This document shows, piece by piece, positions 8,619 through 20,689 of a stretch of DNA of 64,000 nt. The translations under genes and the position numbers were made by a program. The notes beneath the pieces are model-generated. The model was not told where the DNA came from, searched no databases, and saw nothing but the letters and a program-made list of their open reading frames with translations. The first letter of the stretch is position 1. Every line of letters starts with the position of its first letter. Source of the DNA: Brucella cytisi (GTDB lineage Bacteria; Pseudomonadota; Alphaproteobacteria; Rhizobiales; Rhizobiaceae); assembly GCA_012103075.1 (NCBI GenBank), contig JAAVLQ010000002.1, forward strand, positions 1 through 64,000, given 5' to 3'.

Positions 8619-9985
8619 ATGATATCGCGTCTCGTCGCCTCGACCATGCTTGCCGGTGCCGTCGCATTGGCTTTTCCGGCCACCGCTGAAGAAAAGGCTT
8701 TTCCCGCCACGCTGAAGGCCCATGCCATCCTGCCCGCGAATACGATCATCGCTGCACCGGAAGATGCGGGGAACATCTGAAGACGTCGGGCAAGTTCACT
8801 ACCGCTGATCGCAAGCGCGCCGAGAGCATCGGCACTGTTGAAGGCAAGGACGGCGTGCGCAAGACCGGCCTTTCTGTGCCGTTCGACGGCCAGCCGGTAC
8901 AGGGTTTTTCCGGCATCAAAACTATGGAAGACGGCAGCTTCTGGTCGCTGTCCGACAATGGTTTTGGCTCCAAGCTTAACTCGCCGGACGCCATGCTGAT
9001 GCTGCATAATGTCAAGTTCGACTGGGATAAGGGTACGGTCGAGCGCGTGAAGACCGTGTTCCTCAGCGATCCGGACAAGAAGGCTCCGTTTCCCATCGTC
9101 ATGGAAGGCGCAGAAAAGCGCTATCTGACCGGCGCCGACTTTGACGTGGAATCCATCCAGCCGGTAGCGGACGGTTTCTGGGTCGGCGAGGAATTCGGTC
9201 CTTTCCTCCTGAAATTCGACATGGACGGCAAGCTTACCGACGTTATTCCGACAGTTGTCGGCGAGACACAAGTCGTATCACCGGACAGTCCGAAGCTCGC
9301 TCTGCCCGCCAATCCGAGTCTCAAGCTGCCGTCTTACAATCTGAAGCGCTCGGGTGGCTTCGAGGGACTGGCAATGTCGAAGGATGGCTCGAAGCTTTAT
9401 GGTCTTCTGGAAGGTCCGCTTTTCGTCGATGGTGCGCCGGAAAAGACCGAAAGCGGCAAGACCGGCCTGAGGGTTATTGAATTCAACGTTGCCGACAAGA
9501 AGTGGTCGGGCCGCTCGCGGCTCTATCCGCTGGCTGACGCTGGCGAAGCTATCGGCGATTTCAACATGCTGGATGAAACCACCGCGCTGGTCATCGAGCG
9601 TGACAACGGCGTCGGCATGGCGGACAAGGCCTGCGCCGATCCGAAGAAGCCGCAAGCCGATTGCTTCGATGTGCCGTCGAAAGTGAAGCGTATCTACAAG
9701 ATCGCTTTCGATGACGGCAATGTCGGCAAGGAAGTGCGCAAGATCGGTTATATCGATCTGCTCGCCATTGCCGACCCGGAAAACAAGCGTCGCCGGGGCG
9801 GGCGTGAAGGCATTTACGATATGCCGTTCCTGACCATCGAGAATGTGGATCGCGTGGACGACACGCATATCGTGGTCGGCAACGACAACAATATGCCGTT
9901 CTCGGCTGGTCGCTTCCTCGACAAGGTCGATGATAATGAATTCGTCTTGCTGGAAGTGGGCGAATTTTTTTTGAAGGCCGAGTAA
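8619..9985 (+). CDS. Esterase-like/phytase-like secreted protein, frameshifted
   Basis: Secreted protein of the 'esterase-like activity of phytase' family (PF13449 type), a beta-propeller phosphatase relative, about 455 residues. A Sec signal peptide (MISRLVASTMLAG...) starts at 8619 and ends around FPATAEE. A lost G in a G-run near 8767 breaks the frame soon afterwards, and the rest continues from about 8780. Typical stretches are GFSGI, DNGFGSKLNS, GGFEGLAM, ALVIERDNG and IVVGNDNN near the C-terminus. Its position behind a Pho-boxed phosphatase suggests a phosphate-scavenging pair. Confidence 0.82.
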
Positions 9986-11044
<1,059 letters not shown>

Positions 11045-11118
11045 AATTCGGGGCAGTTTGCGCCAATTTCGCTCAATTTGAGCAGAAAACTACGTAAAAC
11101 CTCTTGTCAAGCGTGACG

Positions 11119-11156
11119 AAGAAGCCGCGAGAATAAGGCGCTCGCGGCTTCTTTGT
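11119..11156 (+). terminator. Strong hairpin terminator after rbsK
   Basis: AAGAAGCCGCGAG (11119-11131) and CTCGCGGCTTCTT (11141-11153) form a perfect 13-bp stem with a 9-base loop and a short T-run. It stands 75 bases after the ribokinase stop. Confidence 0.8.
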
Positions 11157-11170
11157 GAATGTTTTGTGAT

Positions 11171-11221
11171 TTAGAGCATGATCCCGAAAAGTGGGCTTCC
11201 GGTTTTCGGATAAGATCATGC
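11171..11221. repeat. Short palindromic repeat, type 'GCATGATC'
   Basis: GCATGATC and GATCATGC form perfect outer arms, with inner arms CCGAAAA and TTTTCGG. A related copy with different outer arms lies at 29302-29350. Such roughly 50-bp dyads are dispersed in intergenic spaces of Rhizobiales genomes. Here it separates two convergent genes. Confidence 0.75.
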
Positions 11222-11230
11222 CCAGAAAAA

Positions 11231-12164
11231 TCAAAGCGTTGCGAGACGCTCGACCAGCAGGCTGAAGAAGCCGTCTGCATCCACATCCTTGATGAAGAGA
11301 GCGTTCTTCGGTCTGTCGGTCACTTCCCACCAGTCGACGACTGTTTCGCCGATGGTCAGTTCCGAATTGATTTCGATTTCCACATTGCACTCGCGTCCGG
11401 AATAGAGTTCCGGCTTGATGAGATAGGCGATGACGTTCGGGTCGTGCAGCGGGCCGCCGTCGGTGCCATACTTGGCTTCGTCATAGCGCTCGAAGAATTC
11501 GAGCCATGCCGCGACGACTTCGCCAACATGCGTGCCGATGCCGCGAATGGCGGCGATGCGCTTTTCGGTGGTGAGAACCTTGTGTGTCACGTCGAGCGGC
11601 ATCATGGTGATCTTGATGCCGGATTTGAACACGACCGCAGCGGCATGCGGATCGACATAGATGTTGAATTCCGCCGATGGCGTGATATTGCCGCCCTCGA
11701 AATAGCCGCCACCCATCAGCACGATTTCCTTGACGCGTCCGGCAATCTTCGGCTCGCGGATCAGTGCGGACGCGATATTGGTCAGAGGTCCCAGCGGGCA
11801 AAGCGTGACGGTGCCCGGTTCTTCCTCCATCAACGTTTCGATGATGAAGTCAACGCCGTGCTGCGCTTGAAGCGGCATGGTCGGGGCGGGCAGGTCGTAA
11901 CCGTCGAGACCGGTCTTGCCATGGACGTTTTCAGCTGTCACGAGCGGGCGCACCAGAGGACGGATAGAGCCTGCAAAACCTTGGTTTCCGGCTTTTTGCC
12001 ACTTCGCAAATAGTGCGGGTGTTGATTTCGGTGCGTGCCAGCGGGCCATTGCCTGCAACGGCGGTGATGCCGAGAATGTCGAGTTCCGGGCTTGCCAAGG
12101 CCAGAAGAATGGCGACGGCATCGTCCTGACCGGGATCGGTATCGATAATGATTTTACGGGCCAT
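11231..12164 (-). CDS. Inosine-uridine preferring nucleoside hydrolase, frameshifted
   Basis: Cleaves nucleosides to base and ribose in the cytoplasm. The start at 12164 ([16 protein letters not shown]) has AGGA upstream and carries the family signature DTDPGQDD that binds calcium. Two base losses near 12000 (an A-run and a T-run on the coding strand) interrupt the frame around residue 55. Thereafter [25 protein letters not shown] and the C-terminal HDPNVIAYL continue without error. It is the last gene of the nucleoside operon and, with the convergent ribokinase, completes conversion of nucleosides to ribose-5-phosphate. Confidence 0.88.
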
Positions 12165-12186
12165 GATGGTTTCCTGATGAGATATT

Positions 12187-13571
12187 CTAGAGAGCGTTGC
12201 GCGCGGCACTAACCGTCTGGTCGACAAGCGCGTCGAAGGAGATTTTCGCCGGGCGGCGCATGTAGGTGACGATGTCGTCGACCAGCAGCGGCTCTGACCA
12301 CCGTTCGGCGATGATGGTGGACCCGCGCTGGATGGCGATCATGCTCAGAATCTGCGCGGCGTTGCAGTCGACGTCGTGGCCGATGCCGCAGACGATTTCG
12401 AGCGTGCGGTCGAAATCGCCTTCGCCAAACCAGAGCGCAATCACTTGCGCGGCTGCATTCGGATAGACATGAATCCAGTTATATTCAGCATATTCCGCAT
12501 CGCATTTCGCCCATGCGTCCTGCCAGTTACCGGCAGAACGGCAGGTGTCTAGCGCGAAAGCCGGACCGCGCCATATTCAGTGTCGGTTGAGAAAAGCACT
12601 GCTGTAGAGACGAGCAATTCGCGCGTGTCGCTGATCACAAAGGCGCGCGCCGCCATGACAGCGTTAAAGACTTCGCCCAAAATACCGTTTCCGGCATGGG
12701 AGATTTCCGCATCCATCCATGCGAGGCGGGCAGCTTCACGGGCGCGGCCCGGCACGACCATGCCGCAGATCGTGCCGCGCATCTGTGCGCCGATCCATTC
12801 ATCGAACGGATTGTCGGAAGTGCCGGTTTCAGGCGCGGCGAGGCCCCGCCGCATATTGGAAAGCGCAATCGCCTCTGCCGACCAGCCGAGCGGGATCAGC
12901 GAGGTCCAGCGCTCGGCAATGTCGGCGCTGGTCACGGCAGAACCCTTGTCACCGAAGGCTTCCAGAAAAGCGATCTCAAAGGTGATGTCGTCATTATAGG
13001 TATTGGGCTCGCGCACATAATCGCGGATCGGTCCGAAGACCTCGGCAATGTTTTCCGCCGTATAACCTTCGAGCGCCGTACCTGCCGCAGCGCCCACGAG
13101 CTGCGCCATCCGGCGGGCTGCGGTGCGGTCGCGGAAATCATCGGACTGGACGGCATAGAGCAAATCGTCAGGCCATTGGACGGCAGCGTCGAATTCGTGC
13201 CACGATCCGTAACGCACCGTCTTTTGCGACGGATGGTTCGGATCGGGCCGCGCTGCGCGCATCAGGACGCGCAAATGCATGTCTATACGATACAGCGTTT
13301 CAAAATCGGCGCGTTCAAGTGCGGCCAGCCCGTCGCGAAGAAGATATTCATAAGGAGCGAGAACGAAGCCCTTGTTTTCCAGCGATTGTAACGCACCGGC
13401 CATCAGGCATTCAGGTGCTGCCGATCCCGGCACGTTGCTTTTCCAGAACATGGCCATGAGATCGTCCTGCGCCTTCATGACAGGGCTTGCATCCCGTGTC
13501 TGTTCTTCCGCTGTGCGTACAACCGGTTTGGTGTCGCGCAGCAGATCGCGGGTCAGTTCCCAAGCCTTCAT
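12187..13571 (-). CDS. ADP-ribosylglycohydrolase family protein, frameshifted
   Basis: Member of the ADP-ribosylglycohydrolase (ARH/DraG) fold, dinuclear-metal hydrolases acting on ADP-ribosyl or related N-glycosidic bonds; about 460 residues here. The N-terminal 340 residues start at 13571 ([11 protein letters not shown]). The C-terminal part (12187 to about 12500) lies in another frame after an indel near 12550. Likely metal ligands are YNDDITFE near residue 190 and the C-terminal [10 protein letters not shown]. It is embedded between nucleoside permeases and a nucleoside hydrolase, so a role in ADP-ribose or nucleoside salvage is inferred, not shown. Confidence 0.8.
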
Positions 13572-13604
13572 TTCATGCTCATTTCAATATGTTGGATATG
13601 CATT

Positions 13605-14500
13605 TCAGGAGTTTTTCAGTTGCTTTGCGCGCCGCTGACGGCGCGCCGCGTGGATCGTCAGCACGACGACGGGGACGAGATAAGGGATCATCTGCATCAG
13701 TTCGAACGGCAGTCCGAGGCTCTGAAGTGTAATGGCGAAAGATTCCGCCGCCGCAAGAACCGGGCTTGCCACAAGCGTACCCCGTGCGGTTCCCTGTCCC
13801 ATGACTTCCGCCGCAATGGCAATGAAACCGCGACCTGCAGTCATGTTCTGGGCGAACCGGTGACATAACCGAGCGACAGATAGGCACCGGCTGCACCGCC
13901 GAAGAGGCCGGACAGGACAAGCGCCATCATCTGCACCCGACCTGTGTGGATACCGGCGGCGCGTGCTGATTTCGGATCAACGCCGGTGGCGCGCAGATGC
14001 AGGCCGAAGCGCGTGCGCATCATCAAAAGGCTGACCGCTGGGACGGCAAGAAGGGCGGCGAAGGTCAATATGTGAATATTGCCGATGAAAGGCACGGGAA
14101 GGCTTGGCAGAGCGCCGCTTTTCAACGCGCCCGACATGCCCTTGTCGCCCGTTGCAAGAAAAAGCCCGAGTGTTGTTGCTGCCGCGGCGGCGATGTTGAG
14201 CGCGATGCCGGTCATGATGAGATCGGTGCCCAGCCGATTGACCGAGAGCGACATCAGCCAGCCGAGAACTGCCCCTGTGATGAGCGCGGCCAGCAGGCCG
14301 AAAGCCGGACTTCCGGTGGCCGCACTGGCTAGAACGGCAATGAGCGCCGCCGACAGCATCATGCCTTCCATGCCGATATTGAGGACGCCTGCGCGGTCGG
14401 AAATCATCACGCCGAGCGCCGCCAGCAACAAAGGTGTTGCCACGCGCAGGATGGTGCCAATGAAGGATGGATCGAGAATTTGTGCGAGAACCATACTCAT
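13605..14500 (-). CDS. Nucleoside ABC transporter permease (NupQ/YufQ type), frameshifted
   Basis: Inner-membrane permease of the BMP-family nucleoside importer (BPD_transp_2 fold), about 298 residues. It starts at 14500 (MSMVLAQILDPSF), sharing ATGA with the upstream permease stop. The conserved GVLNIGMEGMML stretch is near residue 42. A lost T in the GYVTG(F)AQNMTAGRGF segment near 13850 splits the frame. The C-terminus ends with a basic tail. It pairs with the permease at 14497-15576. Confidence 0.88.
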
Positions 14501-15576
14501 GGTTGTACTCCCGCTTGTTCTCCTTCGCGACTGCGAAGGTTGCGGATCAGCCGCAATACGGTTGGATGATTGTGAATGACGCTTGCCGTCGCGCCTACCA
14601 TGATGGCGGCGGTTACAAGCCCCACGACTTCGGTCGGGATGTTCATGTTGCGGGCCAGAAGATCGCCGCCGATCTGCACGAAACCAAGGAAAAGTGCGGA
14701 CGGAATAAGCAGGAACGGATTTTCGCGCGCCAGAATGGCGACGACGAGGCCCGTCCAGCCATAGCCGGGCAGATCGAGCGGGCAAAGCGGGCATGAAGGC
14801 CGAGCACTTCCAGCGCACCGGCCAGACCCGCTACCAGTCCGCCGACAATCTGGGCACGCATGATGATGCCCCTTGAGCGGCAGGCCAAGATGATTGGCAA
14901 AGCCCGGACTGGAGCCTGCGATACGGATATTGAGGCCCGAGCGCGTCCAGTAAAGCCAGATGCCGCCAGCGATACAGGCCAGAATGGCGATGATCGAACC
15001 GCTGTTGAGACGCGTACCGGCCAGCAGGCGGTCAAGCTTGGCATCGGGCGGAATCCTGAGCGACATCATCCCGCCCGCAGCCGGGTCGCGGATGACATAG
15101 TTGAGGACGAACAGGCCGAGAAACAGGAAGGCATAGTTCAGGACGAGCGACGTCACCATTTCCGATGCGCCGAAACGCAGCCGCAGCGCTGCCGGGATGG
15201 TGCAGGCGAAACTGCCCGCAACCGCACCGCACAAAATGGCAATCGGCAGCGAGAACCATCCGAGCGAAGGGAGCAGCACAGCACCTGCTACAGCGCCGAG
15301 CGCGCCGAGGAAGAAGCCGCTTTCCGCGCCGAGATTGAACAGGCCGGAGCGGAACATGATGGTGATCGCAAGGCCTGTCAGCATGATGGGTGTTGCTGCT
15401 TCCACCACGTTGCCCATATGGCGAATGCTGCCGAATGGTCCGAGGAAAAACGTCTTGAGAACCCCGGCGGGATTGTCCTGCATCAGCGCCAGTGGCACCA
15501 GAAGCACCGCCATGATGACGGCGATAACAAGCACGGTCAGGAAGAATGGAATGAGATAGGAAATCAGTCTGCGCAT
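14497..15576 (-). CDS. Nucleoside ABC transporter permease (NupP/YufP type), frameshifted
   Basis: Second membrane component of the nucleoside importer, about 360 residues. It starts at 15576 ([12 protein letters not shown]). The LFNLGAESGFFLGA stretch is the family's conserved loop. Indels near 14870 and 14790 break it in the MAGASPGFANHLGL-to-SGYGWTGLVVAILAR region, where the reading frame switches twice. The ATPase stop overlaps its start by one base, so the operon is tightly coupled. Confidence 0.87.
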   Translation of the reverse strand: MRRLISYLIPFFLTVLVIAVIMAVLLVPLALMQDNPAGVLKTFFLGPFGSIRHMGNVVEAATPIMLTGLAITIMFRSGLFNLGAESGFFLGALGAVAGAVLLPSLGWFSLPIAILCGAVAGSFACTIPAALRLRFGASEMVTSLVLNYAFLFLGLFVLNYVIRDPAAGGMMSLRIPPDAKLDRLLAGTRLNSGSIIAILACIAGGIWLYWTRSGLNIRIAGSSPGFANHLGLPLKGHHHACPDCRRTGSGSGRCAGSARPSCPLCPLDLPGYGWTGLVVAILARENPFLLIPSALFLGFVQIGGDLLARNMNIPTEVVGLVTAAIMVGATASVIHNHPTVLRLIRNLRSREGEQAGVQP

Positions 15577-17147
15577 TACGCTGCATCCCTTGTGCCGAGC
15601 ATATAAGGTCCAAGGACAGCCGGTGTTATGTCTGGTCCGTTTTCCGGACGGCGACGATGCGTCCGTTGAAGAGAACGACGATGCGGTCGCTGAGGCGCAG
15701 CAATTCATCGAGATCGGCGCTGACGAGCAGCACGGCGCAGCCGCCCTGCGCCACTTCGTCGATGCGCCGGTGCAGGAAGGCTGCCGCCGAAACGTCGATG
15801 CCGCGCGTCGGCTGATCAGCGATCAGGAATTTCGGATTGGTGGCAAGTTCGCGCGCGGCAATGAGCTTTTGCGCATTGCCGCCGGAAAGGGATTCGAGCC
15901 GTTCGGTGATTGCGCCTGCGCGCACCGAGTATTGCTTGATCATCCCGCTGACACGGGCCTTGATCGCATTCCAGCGCAGGAATGGCCCCCAGAAGATCTG
16001 CTTGTCGGCGGTAATCGATCCGGCGCTTGATGCCGTTCCGGCAATCGCGTTTTCAGCGAGAGACAGGCCGGGTGCTCCACCTTGCGAAAAGCGGTCGGCT
16101 GGCAGGTGAGCGAGACCTTGTCTGCGCCAGCTTGCCGTGTCGGCGCGCAGCATATCCTCACCGTTGAGGCTGATCGTGCCGCTGGCCGCGTCAGCAAGGC
16201 CGGAAAGCACTGATACGAGGCCGCGCTGGCCGCTGCCGTCGACACCGGCGACACCAACGATTTCACCTGCGCCGACGGTCAGGTTCACATCCTTGATGCG
16301 GTCTGCCGGATCGACAGCTTTCGTCGTGACACTCTTCATGTCGAGAACGGCTTTCATCGCGCCGTGCTTATGAGCGCGTTGCGGAATGTCGACCGCATGG
16401 CCCATGACCATCTGCATGATGGCATCGTCCGGCACATCGGCGAGCTTTTCCGTGCCGGCAACAGCACCTGCACGCAGCACGGTCACGCTTTCGGCCAGCT
16501 CGCGGACTTCGTTCAGCTTGTGGGAAATAAAGAGGATGGTAATGCCTTCATCGCGCAGTGCCTTCAGCTTGCGCATCAGTTCCTCGATCTCCGGCGGAGA
16601 GAGAACGGCGGTCGGCTCGTCGAGGATCAGGAGCCTCGTGCGGCGCGCCAGCGCTTTTAGGATTTCAACCTTCTGCTGGGCGGCGACGGAAAGCGCGCCC
16701 GTGATCGCTTCGGGGTCGGCGTGCAGATCATATTGCTGCATCAGCGCTTCGACCATTTTGCGCGCGCTCACACGGTCGATCAGTCCAGACTTCACAGGTT
16801 CATGACCGAGAATGATATTCTCAGTGACCGTCAGGGTCGGCACGAGCGAGAAATGCTGGTGCACCATGCCTATGCCCACGGCGGCGGCATCTTCCGGCGA
16901 CCGAGGATGCAATATGCTGTCCATCGACAATGATTTCGCCTGCCGTGGCGTTTTCGATGCCGAACAGGATTTTCATGAGCGTGGATTTGCCTGCACCGTT
17001 TTCGCCGCAAATGGCGTGGATGGAGCCAGCGCGGATCGAGAACGACACGTCGCGAAGCGCTTGCGTGCCGTTCGGATAGACCTTGTTCACATGGCGGAAG
17101 GCGACGATAGCATCGCCGCCTTCAATATTTTCAGCTGGATTTTCCAC
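15576..17147 (-). CDS. Nucleoside ABC transporter ATPase (two ABC domains), frameshifted
   Basis: Sugar/nucleoside-type ABC ATPase with two tandem domains, about 520 residues, energising the importer. The first Walker A ([12 protein letters not shown]) lies near residue 47 from the start at 17147. The frame changes near 16890, then follow [24 protein letters not shown] and, in the second domain, [16 protein letters not shown]. The apparent stop at 15626 is probably false. In another frame the sequence runs on as [17 protein letters not shown] to a TAA at 15576-15578 that overlaps the next start, as expected for this operon. Confidence 0.86.
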
Positions 17148-17149
17148 GA

Positions 17150-18257
17150 TCAGGGACGAACCTTGTTGCGGATCGCATTAAGATCCTCGGTGCTCATGCC
17201 GAATGCGGTCGGAACCGTGATCTTGCCTTCGGAAATTTCGTCGGAAGCCTTCTTGATGGCGTCCTTCATTTCCTGCGTGGCCATGGAAGCCATGTTGCCG
17301 TCCTGCACGATGCCGACAGCGCCTTCCTTGAGGCCGAGTGCTTCTGCCTTGCCGAACGGCAGGTCGTCTGCCTTGAAGCGTTCATAGGCCTGCAGAAGGC
17401 TGACATCGACATTCTTCAGAACGGAGCTGACAACCTGCTTGGCAATTGCCGGATCGCTGTCCTTGAAGATCGCTTCCTGATCGGAATCGACGCCCAGAAC
17501 ATATTTGCCGGTTTCCTTTGGCTGCCGAAAGCTGACCGAGGCCGGTCTGCGAGGCGACGACGAAGCCGAGCGACACGTCGGAACGATACTGTGCGAGGCC
17601 GAGTTCCTTGCCCTTTGCAGCATCCATGAAGGAACCGGCATAGGAAATTGCAATCTTGGCATCAGGCATGACCGACTGCGCACCGGCAATATAGCCGACG
17701 AGGAAGTCGTTGATGACCGGAATGTCCATACCGCCGAGGAAGCCGAGATTCTTGCCTGTATCGCCAAGCTTGCCTTCCTTCAGGAGCGAAGCCGCTAGCA
17801 TACCGCCGAGATAGGAACCTTCGTTCTGCTTGTACTGGATGGAATAGACATTGTCGTAGCCGCCTTCTTCGTAAGGCACGCTTGCATCATAGAGGACGTA
17901 CTTCTTGTCCGGATATTGCTGGGCGACCGAACCGACAGTTTCCGCCATCTGGTAGGTGCCGCCGATGATCAGGTCCCAGTCTTGCTCGGAAGCATCGAGG
18001 AACACCGGTTCCCATTTGGTCGGATCGTCGCCGATTTCGAGAATCTTGGTCTCGACATCGTCTCCATACTTGTCCTTGATCATCTTCATGCCCTTGGCGG
18101 CGCTGTCGAAGAACGACTTGTCGCCGAGCGCGCCATTGATGATGAGCAGGATCTTGTCCTGAGCCTGTGCCGCCGTTGTGGCGAACGAGCCCATCGCCGT
18201 CGATGCGGCGAGAGCAATGGCAAGGTGGATTATTCCCCGTCTGGTGGATTTGATCAC
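17150..18257 (-). CDS. BMP-family nucleoside-binding lipoprotein/periplasmic protein, frameshifted
   Basis: Substrate-binding protein of the BmpA/PnrA family, which captures purine nucleosides for the adjacent ABC importer. The start is GTG at 18257, with GGAG upstream. The signal peptide ends around AQAQDK. Conserved stretches include [44 protein letters not shown] and [14 protein letters not shown]. An indel around 17515-17550 shifts the frame before [14 protein letters not shown]. It lies 2 bases upstream of the ATPase gene. No lipobox cysteine is evident, so it is probably a free periplasmic protein. Confidence 0.9.
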
Positions 18258-18442
18258 AACAGAACTCCAATACTGTAGCGTTATAGAGATGGATTTTCTG
18301 CTTTGGATAATTTGCCTCCGCCCACAGAACCCCCACACCTGACAGCGATCAAACGCTGACGGCGTGTGTGTGTCAATCGCCAAACTTTTGCCCGCTGTGG
18401 ACAAAGCAAGTCTGTTGCGTGGAGCGTTGCTAAAGCTTTCGT

Positions 18443-19273
18443 TTATTTCAACAAAGCCTGATTGGGGTGTCGCAGCGTCGGGTCGAACGGATTAAGTTTT
18501 TGGGAGATAATTGCCGCTTCCTTGCGCAGCAGTTCTGTCACCGTCTGCTGGCGCTTTTCAGTAAGGCGTGCGGCCAGCGTGCCGATACTGAGTGCTGCCA
18601 CGGCTTCGCCGTCACGGTTCAAAATAGGCACGCCGAGACCTGCCATGCCGTCGATCATGTTGAAATTGAAGGTTGCGGCACCGCTCTTGCGCACTTCCTC
18701 GATCATGATGCGCAGGTCGACCTCGTCGACAGCAGACTTGTCCAGAATGCGGGGCATGTTGAAGCGTATGATTGCCTCGCGCTCTTCATCCGGCAGGAAG
18801 GAGAGAATGGCGAGGCTGCCCTGACCGATGCCTAGTGGCACCTTGCCGCCAATATCGCCGGTAAAAGAGCGGATCGGAAACGGGCCTTCCACCCGGTCGA
18901 GGCAGACCGCATCGAAATTGCTGCGTACCAGCAGGAAGACCGTATCGTTGAACGTGGTCGAAAGCCGCAGAAGCGACGGGCGCGCAATGCTTAATATGCC
19001 ATCGCGCTGGCGCGCCTGCGCTGCCATCGCGAAAAATTCCGGGGACAGGCGATAGGCCTTCTTGTCGGGAAGCTGTTCGACAAGGTTTTCCGCAATCAGC
19101 GTCTTCAGCAGGCGATGGGTCGATGGCTGGCTGAGTTCGAGGTCCCGCGCCAGATCGATCAGCCGCACGCCGTACTCGGTGCTGAATGCCAGACCTTTCA
19201 AAATATGGATTGCCTTCACCAGACTTGAGTTAAGTGCGGCGCTGGATTTCGGATTCTCAGATATATCATCCAT
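18443..19273 (-). CDS. IclR-family transcriptional regulator
   Basis: An intact 276-residue regulator with an N-terminal winged helix-turn-helix (residues about 20-80, LELSQPSTHRLLKTL) and a C-terminal IclR effector domain (GIGQGSLAILSF, NMIDGMAGLGVPI). It stands upstream of the nucleoside operon on the same strand and divergent from the ABC/dehydrogenase operon at 19641. Either could be its target. A near-perfect dyad in its own 5' leader (19300-19322) suggests autoregulation. Confidence 0.9.
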   Translation of the reverse strand: MDDISENPKSSAALNSSLVKAIHILKGLAFSTEYGVRLIDLARDLELSQPSTHRLLKTLIAENLVEQLPDKKAYRLSPEFFAMAAQARQRDGILSIARPSLLRLSTTFNDTVFLLVRSNFDAVCLDRVEGPFPIRSFTGDIGGKVPLGIGQGSLAILSFLPDEEREAIIRFNMPRILDKSAVDEVDLRIMIEEVRKSGAATFNFNMIDGMAGLGVPILNRDGEAVAALSIGTLAARLTEKRQQTVTELLRKEAAIISQKLNPFDPTLRHPNQALLK

Positions 19274-19299
19274 TATTTTTCTTCCAAATTCTGTATTTT

Positions 19300-19322
19300 G
19301 AAAGAAATATATAATTTCTTCC
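19300..19322. promoter_or_regulatory. Candidate IclR operator in the divergent intergenic region
   Basis: GAAAGAAAT (19300-19308) and ATTTCTTCC (19314-19322) form a 9-bp dyad with one mismatch around ATATA, 27 bases upstream of the iclR start in very AT-rich DNA. The size and symmetry suit an IclR-type dimer site. The rest of 19274-19640 holds only a small GC-rich hairpin near 19515 and no gene. Confidence 0.5.
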
Positions 19323-19640
19323 AGATTTGAAAATTATAATTTGCATTCCTGCAGAATTTTCCGCCAACTGGAACCGTCGCCAATGGGAAGGTCCGGCAAG
19401 CTATTGCAACCAATGCTGTAAGCGGGTCGGCGGTTTTAACTTGACGTAATGGGGAACGCTGCGGCTGCGTTAGCGGCTGGATAGTCACGTGTTCAAAAGA
19501 CCCAAGGTCCGGTCGCGCCTGAAAAGCGCGATCAAGCCGCTCCCCCAGCCAGCCCCGATGAAGAGGCGACGTGAGACAACATCACGGCGCTTCTGCTCCC
19601 CTGCTATTCAAGGAGGACATTAGACCGAGAGAGAGATGCA

Positions 19641-20687
19641 ATGAGCTTTTTGACCCTTTCCGGAATTTCCCGCCACTATGGCAAGTTCGCGGCCGTGGAC
19701 AATTTCAACCTGACGATTGAAAAGGGCGAGTTCATTTCGCTTCTCGGTCCCTCCGGTTGCGGCAAGACCACGACCTTGCAGATGATCGCCGGGCTGGTAA
19801 CGCCGACTGCAGGTTCCATTACGCTCGATGGGCGCGAGATCACGCGCCTTGCCCCGGCCAAGCGCGAACTTGGCGTTGTCTTCCAGAGCTATGCACTCTT
19901 CCCGCACATGACGGTCACGCAGAATGTGAGTTTCGGTCTCGAGATGCGCAACGTATCGAAGGTGGAGCGCGAAAAGCGCGTTCGCGACGTGCTGGAACTG
20001 GTGCATCTCAGCGCACTTGCCGATCGTTACCCGCGTGAAATGTCCGGCGGCCAGCGTCAGCGTGTGGCCATTGCCCGCGCGCTGGTCATCAATCCTCCGG
20101 TCCTGCTGCTTGATGAGCCGCTTTCCAATCTCGATGCGCAACTGCGTGAAGAAATGCAGTTCGAGCTGCGCCGCATCCAGCGTACTGTCGGCATTACCAC
20201 CATCATGGTTACGCACGATCAGGCCGAAGCGCTTTCGATCAGCGACCGCATAGTGGTTATGGAAAAGGGCGTCATCACGCAGGTCGATGCGCCATACAAG
20301 CTCTATGAGCACCCGCATAACCACTTTATTTCCAACTTCGTCGGCAAGTCGAACTTCCTGAAAGCGCGCGCCGAGGGCGATATGATTGCGCTGGCGGAAA
20401 CTGCAATCCGCTTTCCCGCAAATGGCAAACAGGTTTCCGGAGAATTGTCCGTCTTCATCCGTCCTGAAAAGCTGCAGCTCGTTGCAGCAGGCGAGGGGCA
20501 TATCGCCGGTGAAGTGACCACGCGCTATTTCATGGGTGCGCAGTGGCTGCTTGGCGTGGCAACGCCTGCGGGCCAGCTTTCGGTGGCGCTGCCTAATCTC
20601 GGCAACCCGCCGCCCTCGGAAGGCACATCGGTTGGCCTTAGCTGGAACCATGAGGATTGCCGCATCCTTACCGCAGGGGTGAACTGA
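19641..20687 (+). CDS. ABC transporter ATPase, polyamine/opine (PotA) type
   Basis: Intact 348-residue ATPase of a type I importer in the PotA/FbpC group. Walker A (GPSGCGKTT) lies near residue 37, followed by the Q-loop (VVFQSYALFPHMT), signature (MSGGQRQRVAIARAL) and Walker B (LLLDEPLSNLD), with a C-terminal TOBE domain. A GAGAGAG site precedes ATG 19641. It opens an operon with two permeases, three oxidoreductase subunits and a binding protein. Confidence 0.93.
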   Translation: MSFLTLSGISRHYGKFAAVDNFNLTIEKGEFISLLGPSGCGKTTTLQMIAGLVTPTAGSITLDGREITRLAPAKRELGVVFQSYALFPHMTVTQNVSFGLEMRNVSKVEREKRVRDVLELVHLSALADRYPREMSGGQRQRVAIARALVINPPVLLLDEPLSNLDAQLREEMQFELRRIQRTVGITTIMVTHDQAEALSISDRIVVMEKGVITQVDAPYKLYEHPHNHFISNFVGKSNFLKARAEGDMIALAETAIRFPANGKQVSGELSVFIRPEKLQLVAAGEGHIAGEVTTRYFMGAQWLLGVATPAGQLSVALPNLGNPPPSEGTSVGLSWNHEDCRILTAGVN

Positions 20688-20689
20688 AC

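Noticed and set aside
11231..12013. Long plus-strand frame of 284 codons opposite the nucleoside hydrolase
   Set aside because: It is the antisense shadow of the hydrolase, rich in D, H and R as expected from GC-rich complement, without any motif.
15626..15655. Stop codon ending the nucleoside ATPase with VRKTDQT
   Set aside because: The neighbouring frame encodes a plausible C-terminus ([14 protein letters not shown]) ending one base into the next start, as the tight operon predicts.
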